DNA of 64,000 nucleotides from Pseudomonas guariconensis (GTDB lineage Bacteria; Pseudomonadota; Gammaproteobacteria; Pseudomonadales; Pseudomonadaceae), in NCBI RefSeq assembly GCF_900102675.1, contig NZ_FMYX01000005.1, positions 248,001-312,000 on the forward strand. The letters are read 5' to 3'. Made by a program: the position numbers and the translations under genes. Below, piece by piece: positions 9,001 through 17,782 of the stretch. The notes under the pieces were generated by a model. The model ran no database searches. It was not told the origin of the DNA and saw nothing but the letters and a program-made list of their open reading frames with translations. How positions within the stretch are numbered: position 1 is the first letter of the stretch; every line of letters starts with the position of its first letter.

Positions 9001-10065
9001 TCAGTGGGCCAAGTCGCCTTTGACGTAGCGCACCGTATTTTCCAGCGTGCGCGCCATGTCGGGGTGTGTGAATTGATACTTGTGCTCCAGAAGCTCGCTT
9101 TGACGCATGTCGAAGCGCTGGGTCTGAATGAAGTCCAATGATTCGGCGCTGACTGCCAGTCGGGCCGCCAGGCCCGGAATCGTCAAAATCCACCTGAGCA
9201 AACCTATCGGTACATGGTAGCGGGGTGCCTTGACCTGCAGCGTTCCTGCGATCTGCTCGAGCATCCCTTGCAGGTTCGGTGTGTGCGCGCAGAGCGCCAG
9301 GACCTGCCGGTTGGCCATCGAAGGGTCGAGCGCCACGCAGGTCATCATCTTCACCAGGTAATCGACGCTGACCAATGGCAACCAGTGCCTGGCAGAGCCG
9401 GGAATCGCTTTGAACCGGCCTTGTGCCAGGTTTCGAATGAGCTCGGCCAGAGGTTGTCCTTGCGGGATGTGCCCAGTCTCGCTGTGGCCACACACCGTAG
9501 CAGGATGGACAACGGTGTAATCCGCACCGGCATCGTGCATGTAACGCATGACTGCGAAATGGGACTCGATCTTGCTGCCTTCGTAGCCCCCAGCACGGGC
9601 GTAGACTGCAGGCCAATCTGTGTTTTCAGGGCGCTCGTTATCGACGCCGATCCTGGCAAGGTGGGCCAGGTTTTGCAGCATGAAGCCACCTACCATGAGC
9701 AAGCGGATGTCCTGGCTCGCCGCAAGCCTGGCGACTCTGAGCGCCCCTTGCACATTGACGGCGCGGGCGTGCTCCATCGTCAGCCCCCAGGAAAAATCCG
9801 CCGCAAGGTGGAAAACCACCGAAGCCGAAGACACGCACGCCTGGTCCGCCTCGCTCAGACCAAGCCCCTCTGTGCTGATGTCGCCTTCAACCGCGTGGAC
9901 ATGTGCAGGGTCACCGCCCAGCCGGCTTACCTGTTCTCTGAGCCGTTCGATGTTTCCAGGATTGCGCATGAGCACCCAGGTCTTGTGCCCTGTCGCAGTA
10001 AGACGGGCCAGTAGGTGTTGGCCTATAAATCCGCTGCCGCCCGTGACGAAGCATTCCACGCTCAT
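9001..10065 (-). CDS. Extended SDR, NAD(P)-dependent epimerase/dehydratase family
   Basis: A 354-residue extended short-chain dehydrogenase/reductase. The N-terminal Rossmann motif VTGGSGFIGQHLL is at about residues 7-19, and a YEGSK sequence (YxxxK catalytic pair) lies near residue 160. The C-terminal substrate domain is typical of NAD-dependent epimerase/dehydratases and dihydroflavonol-reductase-like enzymes. The substrate is unknown. It is divergent from a MerR regulator, and its promoter carries a perfect MerR-type operator, so it is probably induced by the signal sensed by that regulator, such as a reactive aldehyde or other electrophile. Confidence 0.8.
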   Translation of the reverse strand: MSVECFVTGGSGFIGQHLLARLTATGHKTWVLMRNPGNIERLREQVSRLGGDPAHVHAVEGDISTEGLGLSEADQACVSSASVVFHLAADFSWGLTMEHARAVNVQGALRVARLAASQDIRLLMVGGFMLQNLAHLARIGVDNERPENTDWPAVYARAGGYEGSKIESHFAVMRYMHDAGADYTVVHPATVCGHSETGHIPQGQPLAELIRNLAQGRFKAIPGSARHWLPLVSVDYLVKMMTCVALDPSMANRQVLALCAHTPNLQGMLEQIAGTLQVKAPRYHVPIGLLRWILTIPGLAARLAVSAESLDFIQTQRFDMRQSELLEHKYQFTHPDMARTLENTVRYVKGDLAH

Positions 10066-10094
10066 GCCTGATTCCTTGTTTGGATGATGGGTGC

Positions 10095-10126
10095 AGGCTA
10101 AGGTGTAGAGCGTGCTCTACAGTCAA
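10095..10126 (-). promoter_or_regulatory. MerR-type promoter/operator driving the SDR gene
   Basis: On the minus strand a -35 TTGACT (10126-10121) is separated by 19-20 bases from a -10 TTAGCC/TAGCCT (about 10101-10095). The spacer contains the perfect inverted repeat GTAGAGC-(2 nt)-GCTCTAC (10105-10120). An over-long spacer with a centred palindrome is the signature of promoters that MerR-family activators realign. The adjacent divergent merR-type gene starts at 10140. Confidence 0.75.
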
Positions 10127-10139
10127 GGAGTTTCTTTAG

Positions 10140-10526
10140 GTGAACATTGGAGAGTTGGAGCGCCGAAGTGGACTCGGCCGCCACGCATTGCGCTATTACG
10201 AAAAGCTCGGGTTGATCGTGGCCCATCGACAGGCCAACAACTACCGCAGCTACAGCGATCAGACCGTTAGTGACCTGGCATTCATTCAAAGTGCCCAGGG
10301 GGCGGGATTTTCACTCGCCGAGATCGGGGACATCCTGGCGGCCAGGCGCGGTAACTCGATCAATTGCGCCCAAGGCGCAGCCTTGGTTGCCGGCAAGATG
10401 GCCGAGATTCAAGCGAAGATCTCCACCTTGCAGGCCGCGTATGCCTTTCTCGACGCCGAGCGTGCCAAGCTTGAAGCCAGTGCCATTGCCCAAGGGCTGC
10501 CGCTGATTGCCAGCTACACGAGGTAG
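10140..10526 (+). CDS. MerR-family transcriptional regulator
   Basis: A 128-residue MerR-family protein starting at GTG 10140: N-terminal helix-turn-helix IGELERRSGLGRHALRYYEKLGLI (residues about 3-26), then NYRSYSD, and a coiled dimerisation helix. The only cysteine is near residue 79 in the effector-side region (RGNSINCAQGAALVA), unlike the paired cysteines of metal sensors, so a small organic or redox signal is more likely. It is divergent from the SDR gene with the palindromic operator between them. SD-like AAGGAG lies at 10125-10130. Confidence 0.87.
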   Translation: MNIGELERRSGLGRHALRYYEKLGLIVAHRQANNYRSYSDQTVSDLAFIQSAQGAGFSLAEIGDILAARRGNSINCAQGAALVAGKMAEIQAKISTLQAAYAFLDAERAKLEASAIAQGLPLIASYTR

Positions 10527-10591
10527 GTCGTCCGCTCCTTCTTCGACGAAAACGGTGGACAGCAACTGTCGATACGATTTCGACTTCACCC

Positions 10592-11710
10592 TTACCCCTT
10601 GAGCAACACCGCAAACGTCGTCCCTTGCTCTTCATTCGACATGACTTCAATCCTGCCGCCGTGACTGGCAACGATTTCCGCCGCGATGAACAACCCTAGC
10701 CCAAGACCTGCAGCTGAACCCTTTTCTCCGGCTGCATAACTGGAATAACGCCCCTCCGGCTTGAAGAGGTAGGGGATCACGTCAGCAGGGATGGGTTCTC
10801 CCCAGTTGTGGACTGTCACACGCGGACCGATAGCGTCGTTCTCCACCGTGACCTTGATAGGGCAGGCTATATCGCCGTGGCGGATGGCATTGCCTATCAA
10901 ATTGGAAAAGACCTGGGCGATACGGGCCGAATCAAACGGGCCGGTCACCTGCGCGACTTCGTCAAAGACGATGTCGGCCACCGGGAAAGCGGTTTGCAAC
11001 TCCTCGATCACGGTGCGGCATATCGGGTTCAGTTCGACCTCCTCTGGATAGACCGGGATGCCGGTACCCAGATTGCAGCGCGCCAGGTCGAGCAGGTCAT
11101 TCACAATGGCCGTAGCGCGGCGAGCGCTTGTACAAACCTGGGATGCCAGTGCCTTGCCTTTTTCATCCAGCCCTTTCTGGCGCAAAAGCAGATCGCCAGC
11201 CATGTGTACCGCCCCCAACGGTGACCGCAGGTCATGGCCTAACACGGCAAGCACCTTTTTTCGTGTCGACTCCACTGCCACCCCATAAGCTGCGATCGAC
11301 TCTACCAAGGCTTGGTCTATTGCCTCGTTGAACCGAATCATGTCTTGGACCTGGTATTGGTCGAATGCTTCGTGCTTAAGCCAGAGGGAGAGCACACTGG
11401 AGCGCAGCGCTCGATATTCGGAGACCATCTGATCCATGGAGAAGCCTGCCATCAGACGTACCACCGCATGTGTCTGGGCCGCTGTCTCGCTGGATATTTG
11501 CGGCCCCCTTCCTTGCGCTTTTTCAGACTGTTGATGGGCTGTCTGAGTCGTTCGCATGTCCTGGGCGACCGTGTGCAGGATCTTCTCGGCGTGATTCCTC
11601 AAACCGGTCGCATCCAGATTTGGCTGCTGCGTCTCCACCGAACGCGCGAAATCCTCCCAGGCTTGGAGAATCGGCTCCATGTTGCCCTCGATGAATTCGT
11701 ACAGTCTCAT
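10592..11710 (-). CDS. Orphan soluble sensor histidine kinase with RsbRD-like N-terminal domain
   Basis: A 372-residue histidine kinase with no membrane segment. Residues about 1-140 form an all-helical domain resembling the RsbRD (RsbT co-antagonist N-terminal) sensor fold; the H-box is LGHDLRSPLGAV with phospho-acceptor H159, the N-box is LIGNAIRHG and the G-box is GLGLGLFIA. The frame opens at 11746, but ATG 11710 gives the family start MRLYEFIEGN. No response regulator is adjacent: the neighbours are a convergent MerR gene and a LysR gene, so the partner must be elsewhere. The signal is unknown. Confidence 0.82.
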   Translation of the reverse strand: MRLYEFIEGNMEPILQAWEDFARSVETQQPNLDATGLRNHAEKILHTVAQDMRTTQTAHQQSEKAQGRGPQISSETAAQTHAVVRLMAGFSMDQMVSEYRALRSSVLSLWLKHEAFDQYQVQDMIRFNEAIDQALVESIAAYGVAVESTRKKVLAVLGHDLRSPLGAVHMAGDLLLRQKGLDEKGKALASQVCTSARRATAIVNDLLDLARCNLGTGIPVYPEEVELNPICRTVIEELQTAFPVADIVFDEVAQVTGPFDSARIAQVFSNLIGNAIRHGDIACPIKVTVENDAIGPRVTVHNWGEPIPADVIPYLFKPEGRYSSYAAGEKGSAAGLGLGLFIAAEIVASHGGRIEVMSNEEQGTTFAVLLKG

Positions 11711-11894
11711 AACGGTCCCTGGCACTGTCCTCAAACGGCGTCCCAATAGACTAGATCATCGAACTGTAGGGGTATAACAACCAGTGCGTTAACTTCTGTC
11801 ACGCTTTTGCAACGACGCGCTATATGGCTTGGAATTCACCGATGATCACGATGGTGAAGTCGTAGGGTTTATCCGCGAAGGATGATGTTGCCCG

Positions 11895-12794
11895 TCAACG
11901 GTCGAGCAGCGTTTTCATGAACCGAGCAAATGCCTTGATACGCGTGGACTCGCGATTGGCCGGCAGATACACCATGTTGATGCTCGTGTCGACCGAGGTT
12001 GGATTGACTTCGAACATTGGCAGCAAGCGGATCAGCCGGCCGTGCCGCACGTCTTCGGCGACCAGCCAGTCGGCCAGCAGCGCGATGCCTTGACCGGCGA
12101 CGGCAGCCTGGCGGAGAACGTCGGCGTTGTTGCTCTGCATCTGGCCGTGCACTTGGACCGGCACCGTCTGGTCGTCAATCTGGAACTGCCAGGCGCGCAT
12201 GGGCCCGCCGTAATCGAAGCGCAGGCATCTGTGACGGGGTAGCTCGAGGGGATGGGCGGGGGCCGCGTGCTGCTCGAGGTAGGCAGGGCTTGCCACCAGC
12301 CAACGCTGGAAATGGCCGAGCGGGGTGCAAATGACTTCATCGCTGGAAACCGTTGACCCTAAACGCACGGACAAATCAATGCGCTCCTTGAAAAGGTCCA
12401 CCCGCTCATCGCTGAGGTTGAGGGTGACTTCCAACCCCGGGTGGCTGTCGAGAAAACGCCCCAGATGCGGTGAAATCAAGTGACGGCCGAACTCCACCGG
12501 CACGCTGATCCTGAGCGTGCCTTTGGCCTCGCTCCCCCGGTCCATCACCAGGCTGTCGGCCGCAGCCAACGCATCGAGGATGGCCACCGCGTTCGCAAAG
12601 TAGGCCTGGCCCAGGTCGGTCGGGCTGTTTCGCCGCGTGCTGCGGGTGATGAGCGTGGCCCCAAGGTCTGCCTCCAACGCTGCAACCTGACGGGCCACCG
12701 ACGAGGTGGCCACGCCGAGCTTCCGTGCCGCTGCGGAGTAGCCGCCGCAGCGTACCGTCTCGACGAACATGCTCAATGCCAGAAATTTATCCAT
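11895..12794 (-). CDS. LysR-family transcriptional regulator (CrgA/DhcR-like subgroup)
   Basis: A 299-residue LysR-type regulator starting MDKFLALSMFVETVRCGGYS, a start shared by the LysR subgroup that often controls neighbouring transporters or oxidoreductases. Helix-turn-helix at residues about 18-38 (SAAARKLGVATSSVARQVAAL) and a C-terminal effector domain from about residue 90. Upstream in-frame codons up to 12980 run into the MFS gene and are rejected; ATG 12794 is the conserved start. It lies 102 bases downstream of the MFS gene on the same strand and may be co-transcribed with it. Confidence 0.85.
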   Translation of the reverse strand: MDKFLALSMFVETVRCGGYSAAARKLGVATSSVARQVAALEADLGATLITRSTRRNSPTDLGQAYFANAVAILDALAAADSLVMDRGSEAKGTLRISVPVEFGRHLISPHLGRFLDSHPGLEVTLNLSDERVDLFKERIDLSVRLGSTVSSDEVICTPLGHFQRWLVASPAYLEQHAAPAHPLELPRHRCLRFDYGGPMRAWQFQIDDQTVPVQVHGQMQSNNADVLRQAAVAGQGIALLADWLVAEDVRHGRLIRLLPMFEVNPTSVDTSINMVYLPANRESTRIKAFARFMKTLLDR

Positions 12795-12895
12795 ACGTAC
12801 AACCTTGTCGAAGAGGACCGGGAGCGCCAGCCCGAAGGTAACGGCTGCACGGATGATAGCCATGTCAAGGGTCATCGAGATAGCGCGATGCCGGC

Positions 12896-14110
12896 TCAAC
12901 GAGCATTCCTGTGTTTGACCACGAACACCAGCAATGCCAAGACCGGGAGCAGGGCAGCGGTATAGAGCGCGGTACTCCATCCGAAACGCTCGTACAGCGG
13001 GCTTGCCATCATCGAGCCCACTGCGCCGCCGACGAAGATGCTGGTCATGAACACGGCGTTGAGGCGAGCGCGGCTGTGAGGGTCCAGCGCGTAGACCTCA
13101 CGTTGCCCCAGGACCATGTTCAACTGCACGGCAAAGTCCAAGGCGACAGCTGCCACTACCAGGCCCAGGTAGCCAAGCCCGGAAATGGCACCGATCAGTA
13201 GCGAAGCGGGCGCCAACAGCAAGGCAGCCAAAGTGCTGACCTGCCCGTGACCTGCATCGGCAAGGCGCCCGGCGATGGGGGCTGCAACCGCCCCGACCGC
13301 ACCGACCAAGGCAAAGAGCGCGACGCCGTTCTGGCTGAGGCCGTAATGACGGATCAGCTCGATGGGCGCCAGGGTCCAGAAGCAGCTGAAGCTTGCGAAC
13401 AGCAGCCCTTGGTACAGCGAGCGCTCGCGCAGCACTGCATAGCGTCTGGCCAATGCGAACACCGATCCGATCAAGCGGCCATAGGTGGTGTGATGGTTCG
13501 GGATCCGTTCAGGCAACAGCACCGCTACCAGGGCTGCGATGGCCACCATCAGCAGGGCGGCACTGAAGAACACGCCCCTCCAGCCAACGTACTCCGACAG
13601 TAGGCTCGAGACCGGGCGGGCGAGCAAGATGCCGAGCAACAGGCCACTCATGATGTTGCCCACAACGCGACCCCGGCTGCTTTCTGGCGCCAGGTGCGCG
13701 GCCAGGGGCACGAGGATCTGCACGGCGACGGAAGTCAGGCCGATCATCAGCGAGGCGGCCAGAAACAGCGAAGGCGAACCGGCAAAACCTGCCGCCGCCA
13801 GGCACACCCCCACTACCAAGGTAAAGCCGATGACCAGGCGTTTGTTTTCCATCAGATCTGCCAGCGGCACCAGCAACAGCAAGCCGACGGCATATCCCAA
13901 CTGGGTCAGCGACACGATCAGGCTGGCATGCTGCGGCGAAAGCCCGATGCTGGGCGCGATGAGTTCAACGATCGGCTGGGCGTAATACAGGTTGGCAACG
14001 ACGGCGCCGCAACAGAACGCCAGAAACACAACCAGCGCCTTGGACAGGGCAGGCGTGACGACGGCGGACGCCGACGGTGAAGCAACAATCTCAGGGCTGC
14101 TCGCTGACAT
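12896..14110 (-). CDS. MFS transporter, 12-TM drug/metabolite exporter type
   Basis: A major facilitator superfamily protein of 404 residues with 12 predicted membrane segments in two six-helix halves. The loop 2-3 motif region reads LVPLADLMENKRLVIG, a degenerate form of the MFS motif A, and LYYAQPIVELIA in helix 1 is typical of the YnfM/arabinose-efflux-like branch. A GTG at 14119 is possible, but GGAG lies 8 bases before ATG 14110, which I prefer. It precedes a LysR gene on the same strand. Substrate unknown; export is more likely than uptake from the branch. Confidence 0.8.
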   Translation of the reverse strand: MSASSPEIVASPSASAVVTPALSKALVVFLAFCCGAVVANLYYAQPIVELIAPSIGLSPQHASLIVSLTQLGYAVGLLLLVPLADLMENKRLVIGFTLVVGVCLAAAGFAGSPSLFLAASLMIGLTSVAVQILVPLAAHLAPESSRGRVVGNIMSGLLLGILLARPVSSLLSEYVGWRGVFFSAALLMVAIAALVAVLLPERIPNHHTTYGRLIGSVFALARRYAVLRERSLYQGLLFASFSCFWTLAPIELIRHYGLSQNGVALFALVGAVGAVAAPIAGRLADAGHGQVSTLAALLLAPASLLIGAISGLGYLGLVVAAVALDFAVQLNMVLGQREVYALDPHSRARLNAVFMTSIFVGGAVGSMMASPLYERFGWSTALYTAALLPVLALLVFVVKHRNAR

Positions 14111-14409
14111 GGTGGACACTCCAAATGGGTTGACAGGTCAGCGACAAGCCTAGGGCTGCGGTCGGGAAGGCGGTAGACCCACTCGCCGCAACGAACTTGT
14201 GCGTGCTGCGCAAAACCCCGGGGCCGCCTCACAGCATCGGCTTGCCCCTGTCTCACCATAGCGTGACCCGGAGATGTAGCTGCCCTCGTCGGAGCCGAGC
14301 AGGACAAAGACCGGGTCCGGGGATTGGAAGTTGGTGGCGAGGGGCCGATGACGCGACAGGTGGTGCCGGGTCCTGCAAGGGTGTCGTCGGACCACACCTT
14401 CCAGAGCAC
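14111..14409. other. Intergenic stretch between MFS and SDR genes
   Basis: About 300 bases between the start of the MFS gene and the end of the membrane-anchored SDR gene, both on the minus strand. Open frames crossing it give arginine/proline-rich translations with no family resemblance. It must contain the MFS promoter; I saw no convincing hairpin or operator. Confidence 0.4.
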
Positions 14410-15726
14410 TCAGCGCCGTTTGCGTCGAAGCGTGGCCAGCGCGCAGCTCCCCAGTATCAGCACCGCCGCAGTGACCAGCAACGCAGGTGCAGGGTGTCCA
14501 GCGGTGCGCCAACCCCCTTGCACGCCACGGGTGCCAACAGGGGGCTGGAACAGATTGCCGTCCGACACCGCCGCCTTCGGGCTACGCTCGATGCCCAGAC
14601 GGGTCAGCCAGCCGGTGAACTGGGCAAGGCGAGGCACCAGATGACTGGCCAGGTGCGCGAGCCGCGCCGCTGAGCCCACAGTGGTGTGAGCACGGGGCGA
14701 TACTGCGCAGGCCACCATGGCCTTGGCCACCAACGCCGGATCGTAGACGGGCCCCGGCGGTTTGAGCGCATGGCCTGTGTAGTTGCCGCCGTCCCTGAAA
14801 CCCGGCGTGTCCATCACCGCCGGATAGATATCGCACACATGGATATCCGGATATTCCGTCAACTCGCCCCTGAGCGCTTCGGTCAGGCCACGCAAGCCGA
14901 ACTTGCTGGCCGAATAGGCCGCTGCATAGGGTTGGGCTACCCAACTGCCGACCGACAAGGTGTTGATCAATATCCCGCGCCCCTGGGCCTTGAAGTACGG
15001 CAGCGCCGCGTGAGCGCCACGCAAGTAGCCGAGCAGGTCGGTCTGGATGACTTGCTCATGGGCGGGGAGCGGCGTCTGGTCGAAGCTGCCCACGGCTCCG
15101 ACACCGGCATTGTTGATCCAGATGTCGATGCGTCCGTGGCCGAACTCCGCCGCCCGTACGGCCAGCGCTTCGACCTGTTCGCTACGGGTGACGTCGGTAA
15201 CCACGACCAAGGCATCGGTGCCGCACTCGGTGCACTCATCCAGCACCTCGAACAGCGCCTGTTCGTCGCGGGCGGCCAGCACGAGGCGGGCACCTTGGCA
15301 AGCAAAGGCCTTGGCCGTGGCCCGACCGATGCCACTGGATGCGCCGGTGATGACCACCAGTTGGCCCTGCAGCCGGTGCTGGGCCGAGGGTCGGTGCGGC
15401 GTAGGACTGGGTCGTTCGGTGTGCGACGCAGCCGCTTCGCCAGCGCCGGCATCGACCCTCGACAGCTTAAGGGCCGGACCTTCCACCACATGAAGCGTCA
15501 GGTCCTCGACCGTCCCGGCGAAGCGATCCGCGAACACCGGCTCGCCTGTGGGCGTAAGGTTGTCATAGATGAACCGCCGACCTTCCAGCCAGCCGACGGC
15601 CGTCAACAGCTCAGGTTCCAGGTAATACTTGCCGTCCAGGAAGAATCCCGGAAACTGCTGGACCTCGTCGGGATCGCTTACCCGGTAGCGTTCACCCGGT
15701 TTCATTCCCGTTGCCGGATCAATCAT
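14410..15726 (-). CDS. SDR-family oxidoreductase with N-terminal extension and C-terminal membrane anchor
   Basis: 438 residues, well above the usual 250 of a classical SDR. Residues 1-110 are an unrecognised polar domain (MIDPATGMKPGERYRV, FLDGKYYLEPELL). The classical SDR domain follows with TGASSGIG at 127-134, NNAGVGAVG and the catalytic YSASK (Y..K) near residue 270. A hydrophobic helix (PALLVTAAVLILGSCALA) then a basic RRKRR tail ends the protein, so it is probably tail-anchored with the enzyme in the cytoplasm. Start 15726 is preferred over 15777 because GAGAGAGG lies just upstream. Substrate unknown. Confidence 0.78.
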   Translation of the reverse strand: MIDPATGMKPGERYRVSDPDEVQQFPGFFLDGKYYLEPELLTAVGWLEGRRFIYDNLTPTGEPVFADRFAGTVEDLTLHVVEGPALKLSRVDAGAGEAAASHTERPSPTPHRPSAQHRLQGQLVVITGASSGIGRATAKAFACQGARLVLAARDEQALFEVLDECTECGTDALVVVTDVTRSEQVEALAVRAAEFGHGRIDIWINNAGVGAVGSFDQTPLPAHEQVIQTDLLGYLRGAHAALPYFKAQGRGILINTLSVGSWVAQPYAAAYSASKFGLRGLTEALRGELTEYPDIHVCDIYPAVMDTPGFRDGGNYTGHALKPPGPVYDPALVAKAMVACAVSPRAHTTVGSAARLAHLASHLVPRLAQFTGWLTRLGIERSPKAAVSDGNLFQPPVGTRGVQGGWRTAGHPAPALLVTAAVLILGSCALATLRRKRR

Positions 15727-15863
15727 GATCGAACCCTCTCTCAGGCAGCCATCGCCGTGAATGATCAAGGCCAACATGCAAACGGAACCGCCTGTTGGGC
15801 CGGTGGTGGTTTAAGTAGAGGAAGCTGGACAGCCTGAGGAAGTTCAGGCCAAACGCTCGATGG

Positions 15864-16721
15864 TCAGGCCCGCTGACACCGGGCATCCTTTTCCTGCTGG
15901 TTGGTCAAGGCATACTGCATCTCCCATCGGTCATGGCTGCAGAACACCTCCAGTCCCGGCCCCTGGGTCAGGACCAGGTCGCGCAGGCGACGCTGGTTGG
16001 CCAGGCGCAATTTGTGGTCGGTGTCCATCATGCGCTGATACAGACGCATGCCTGGCGGGCAGCGACGTTGGGGGCTGTGCACCTCCAGGTGGTGGAAGTA
16101 CGCATCGCCGGCATGCAGCAGCCAGCCCTGTCCGGTGCGCAATGCGATCCCGGCATGGCCATGGGTATGGCCGCCCAGGGGTACCAACAGAATGTCGTCC
16201 TGGACATCGATCAGCGCGCGCACGGCATCGAAGCCGAACCATTGTTCGCCCAGCTCGGGATAGAACTCCCAATCCGCCACGGCTTGCCACTGGCGGGCGC
16301 GGTAACGCCGTGATCCGATCCAGCCACCGGCCTGGGTGGCATGCGATATTTCCTCGCCCATCACATGTACCCGGGCCTGAGGGAAGTCTTCCAGCCCGCC
16401 GGCGTGGTCGAAATCCAGGTGCGTCAGCACGATGTGCCTGACATCCCGCGGATCGAAGCCCAGCCGCCTGATCTGATCCAAGGCTGTCAGGCGGTGGTCG
16501 AGGCGGATGTTGTTGAACAGCCGAAAGAAGCGGCTCAAGCGCTGTGGGTGCTGGATATCGTTGTAGCCAAAACCCGTGTCGACCAGTACCAGCCCGTCAC
16601 GCTCGGTTTCGACCAACAGGCAATGGCACGGCACGGTCGCGGTCAGGCCTGGACTGTAGCCGTCGAACAGCGCACCGCCCCAAGGGCACATGCAACCGCA
16701 GTTCAAGTGATGAATGTGCAT
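15864..16721 (-). CDS. MBL-fold metallo-hydrolase (HxDxDH variant)
   Basis: A 285-residue metallo-beta-lactamase-fold hydrolase. The metal motif is THLDFDHAGG (H101, D103, D105, H106), so the second histidine of the usual HxHxDH is an aspartate. Further ligands are probably the histidine in GGHTHGHAG (near 185) and the aspartate in HAGDAYFHH (near 205). The general layout resembles N-acyl-homoserine-lactonase-like MBL proteins, but this does not prove quorum-quenching activity. The start is set at ATG 16721 (MHIHHLNCGCMCPWGG), which begins the conserved cysteine-rich N-terminus. A PuuD-like gene lies 25 bases upstream on the same strand, suggesting an operon. Confidence 0.8.
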   Translation of the reverse strand: MHIHHLNCGCMCPWGGALFDGYSPGLTATVPCHCLLVETERDGLVLVDTGFGYNDIQHPQRLSRFFRLFNNIRLDHRLTALDQIRRLGFDPRDVRHIVLTHLDFDHAGGLEDFPQARVHVMGEEISHATQAGGWIGSRRYRARQWQAVADWEFYPELGEQWFGFDAVRALIDVQDDILLVPLGGHTHGHAGIALRTGQGWLLHAGDAYFHHLEVHSPQRRCPPGMRLYQRMMDTDHKLRLANQRRLRDLVLTQGPGLEVFCSHDRWEMQYALTNQQEKDARCQRA

Positions 16722-16746
16722 GGTCTTCCTCCAGTGGCCCGAGCCC

Positions 16747-17505
16747 TCAACGGCGTGCGCAACGCTGCTGAGCGCGTTGTCGACAGGCGTCGCCGAAGAC
16801 TTTGAAAATGGCCAGGTAATCCGGGTTGAACATGACCTGCCACTCAGGATGCCATTGCACACCCAGGGCAAAGCTCTGGCTGCCTTCTACCGAAAGCGCT
16901 TCCACAAGGCCGTCCTCAGCGACGGCCTCGACACGCAAGCCTTTGCCCACCTCGGCGATACCCTGGCCATGGACCGAGTTGACTTCGATACGGCCCGCCA
17001 GGCCCAGACGATAAAGCACACCGCCTGGCAACACGGTCAGGTTGTGTGTGCGCGCATATTGGTCTTCCACCGGCTCGTTGCTCGGCGGTTGATGTTCGGT
17101 GCCGGTTTCTGGCAACCGCTGTTCAAGGGTGCCGGCGAAGGCGACGTTCATTTCCTGGAACCCTCGACAGATGCCCAATACCGGCAGGCCGGCGTCGACG
17201 GCTTCGCGCCACAGCGGCAGGGCCAGATGGTCACGGGCCGCATCATGCGGGGTGTCGGGTGGGCTGGGAGGACCTTGGTAGTGATGTGGCTCGATGTTCG
17301 AGGGCGACCCGGTAAACAGCAGGCCGTCGACACGCTCTATGATGTCGCGGGGCATCAGAAGCTCGGCGAACACAGGAATCACGACAGGCAGGCCATTGGC
17401 AGCCAAGGCAACGGCGCGCCCGTATTTGTCGTCCATGATCTGCACCGCATGGGGGCCGATTTTCCAGGAGCTTGCCACTATGCCGATTACAGGAAGACGT
17501 GCCAT
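16747..17505 (-). CDS. Class I glutamine amidotransferase-like peptidase, PuuD family
   Basis: 252 residues of the peptidase C26 family, which includes PuuD (gamma-glutamyl-GABA hydrolase). The catalytic triad is visible as C113 in LGICRGFQE and H219/E221 in GVQWHPEW. N-terminal IGIVASSWKIGPHAVQIMDDKY is close to the PuuD start. No glutamylpolyamine synthetase or puu dehydrogenase lies beside it, so the substrate may be a different gamma-glutamyl amide. It is immediately upstream of the MBL hydrolase on the same strand and divergent from the stress-type operon that starts at 17783. Confidence 0.82.
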   Translation of the reverse strand: MARLPVIGIVASSWKIGPHAVQIMDDKYGRAVALAANGLPVVIPVFAELLMPRDIIERVDGLLFTGSPSNIEPHHYQGPPSPPDTPHDAARDHLALPLWREAVDAGLPVLGICRGFQEMNVAFAGTLEQRLPETGTEHQPPSNEPVEDQYARTHNLTVLPGGVLYRLGLAGRIEVNSVHGQGIAEVGKGLRVEAVAEDGLVEALSVEGSQSFALGVQWHPEWQVMFNPDYLAIFKVFGDACRQRAQQRCARR

Positions 17506-17700
17506 ACCTTCAGGCCTACTGGTTTCGAGAGAAAAACAACCTGTGTCTTGGCAAAGGATGCCGCCCTGTCCCGAACGTTCAAACTGCGTATGCAGGCGGT
17601 TTGGGAAATCGGCGCAGGCAGGTGCGCGCTAAAGCACGGCCCTAATGGATCGTGCACGAGCCATTGGCACCCCGGCGAACCGTTGCCGATCGCTTGGACT

Positions 17701-17729
17701 GAACTCCCTGTGTTGCGCCCACGTCCCTC
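17701..17729 (+). promoter_or_regulatory. Possible AlgU (sigma-E-type) promoter upstream of the stress operon
   Basis: GAACTC at 17701-17706 and TCCCTC at 17724-17729 are spaced by 17 bases, approximating the AlgU/RpoE consensus GAACTT-N16/17-TCtgA, 54 bases before the start at 17783. The -10 match is weak, so this is only a candidate. It would fit the envelope-stress nature of the three genes downstream. Confidence 0.3.
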
Positions 17730-17782
17730 GAATGAATGTCGCAAGTTCCGGCATTCACCCCATCGTCAACTTCGAGGACGTC

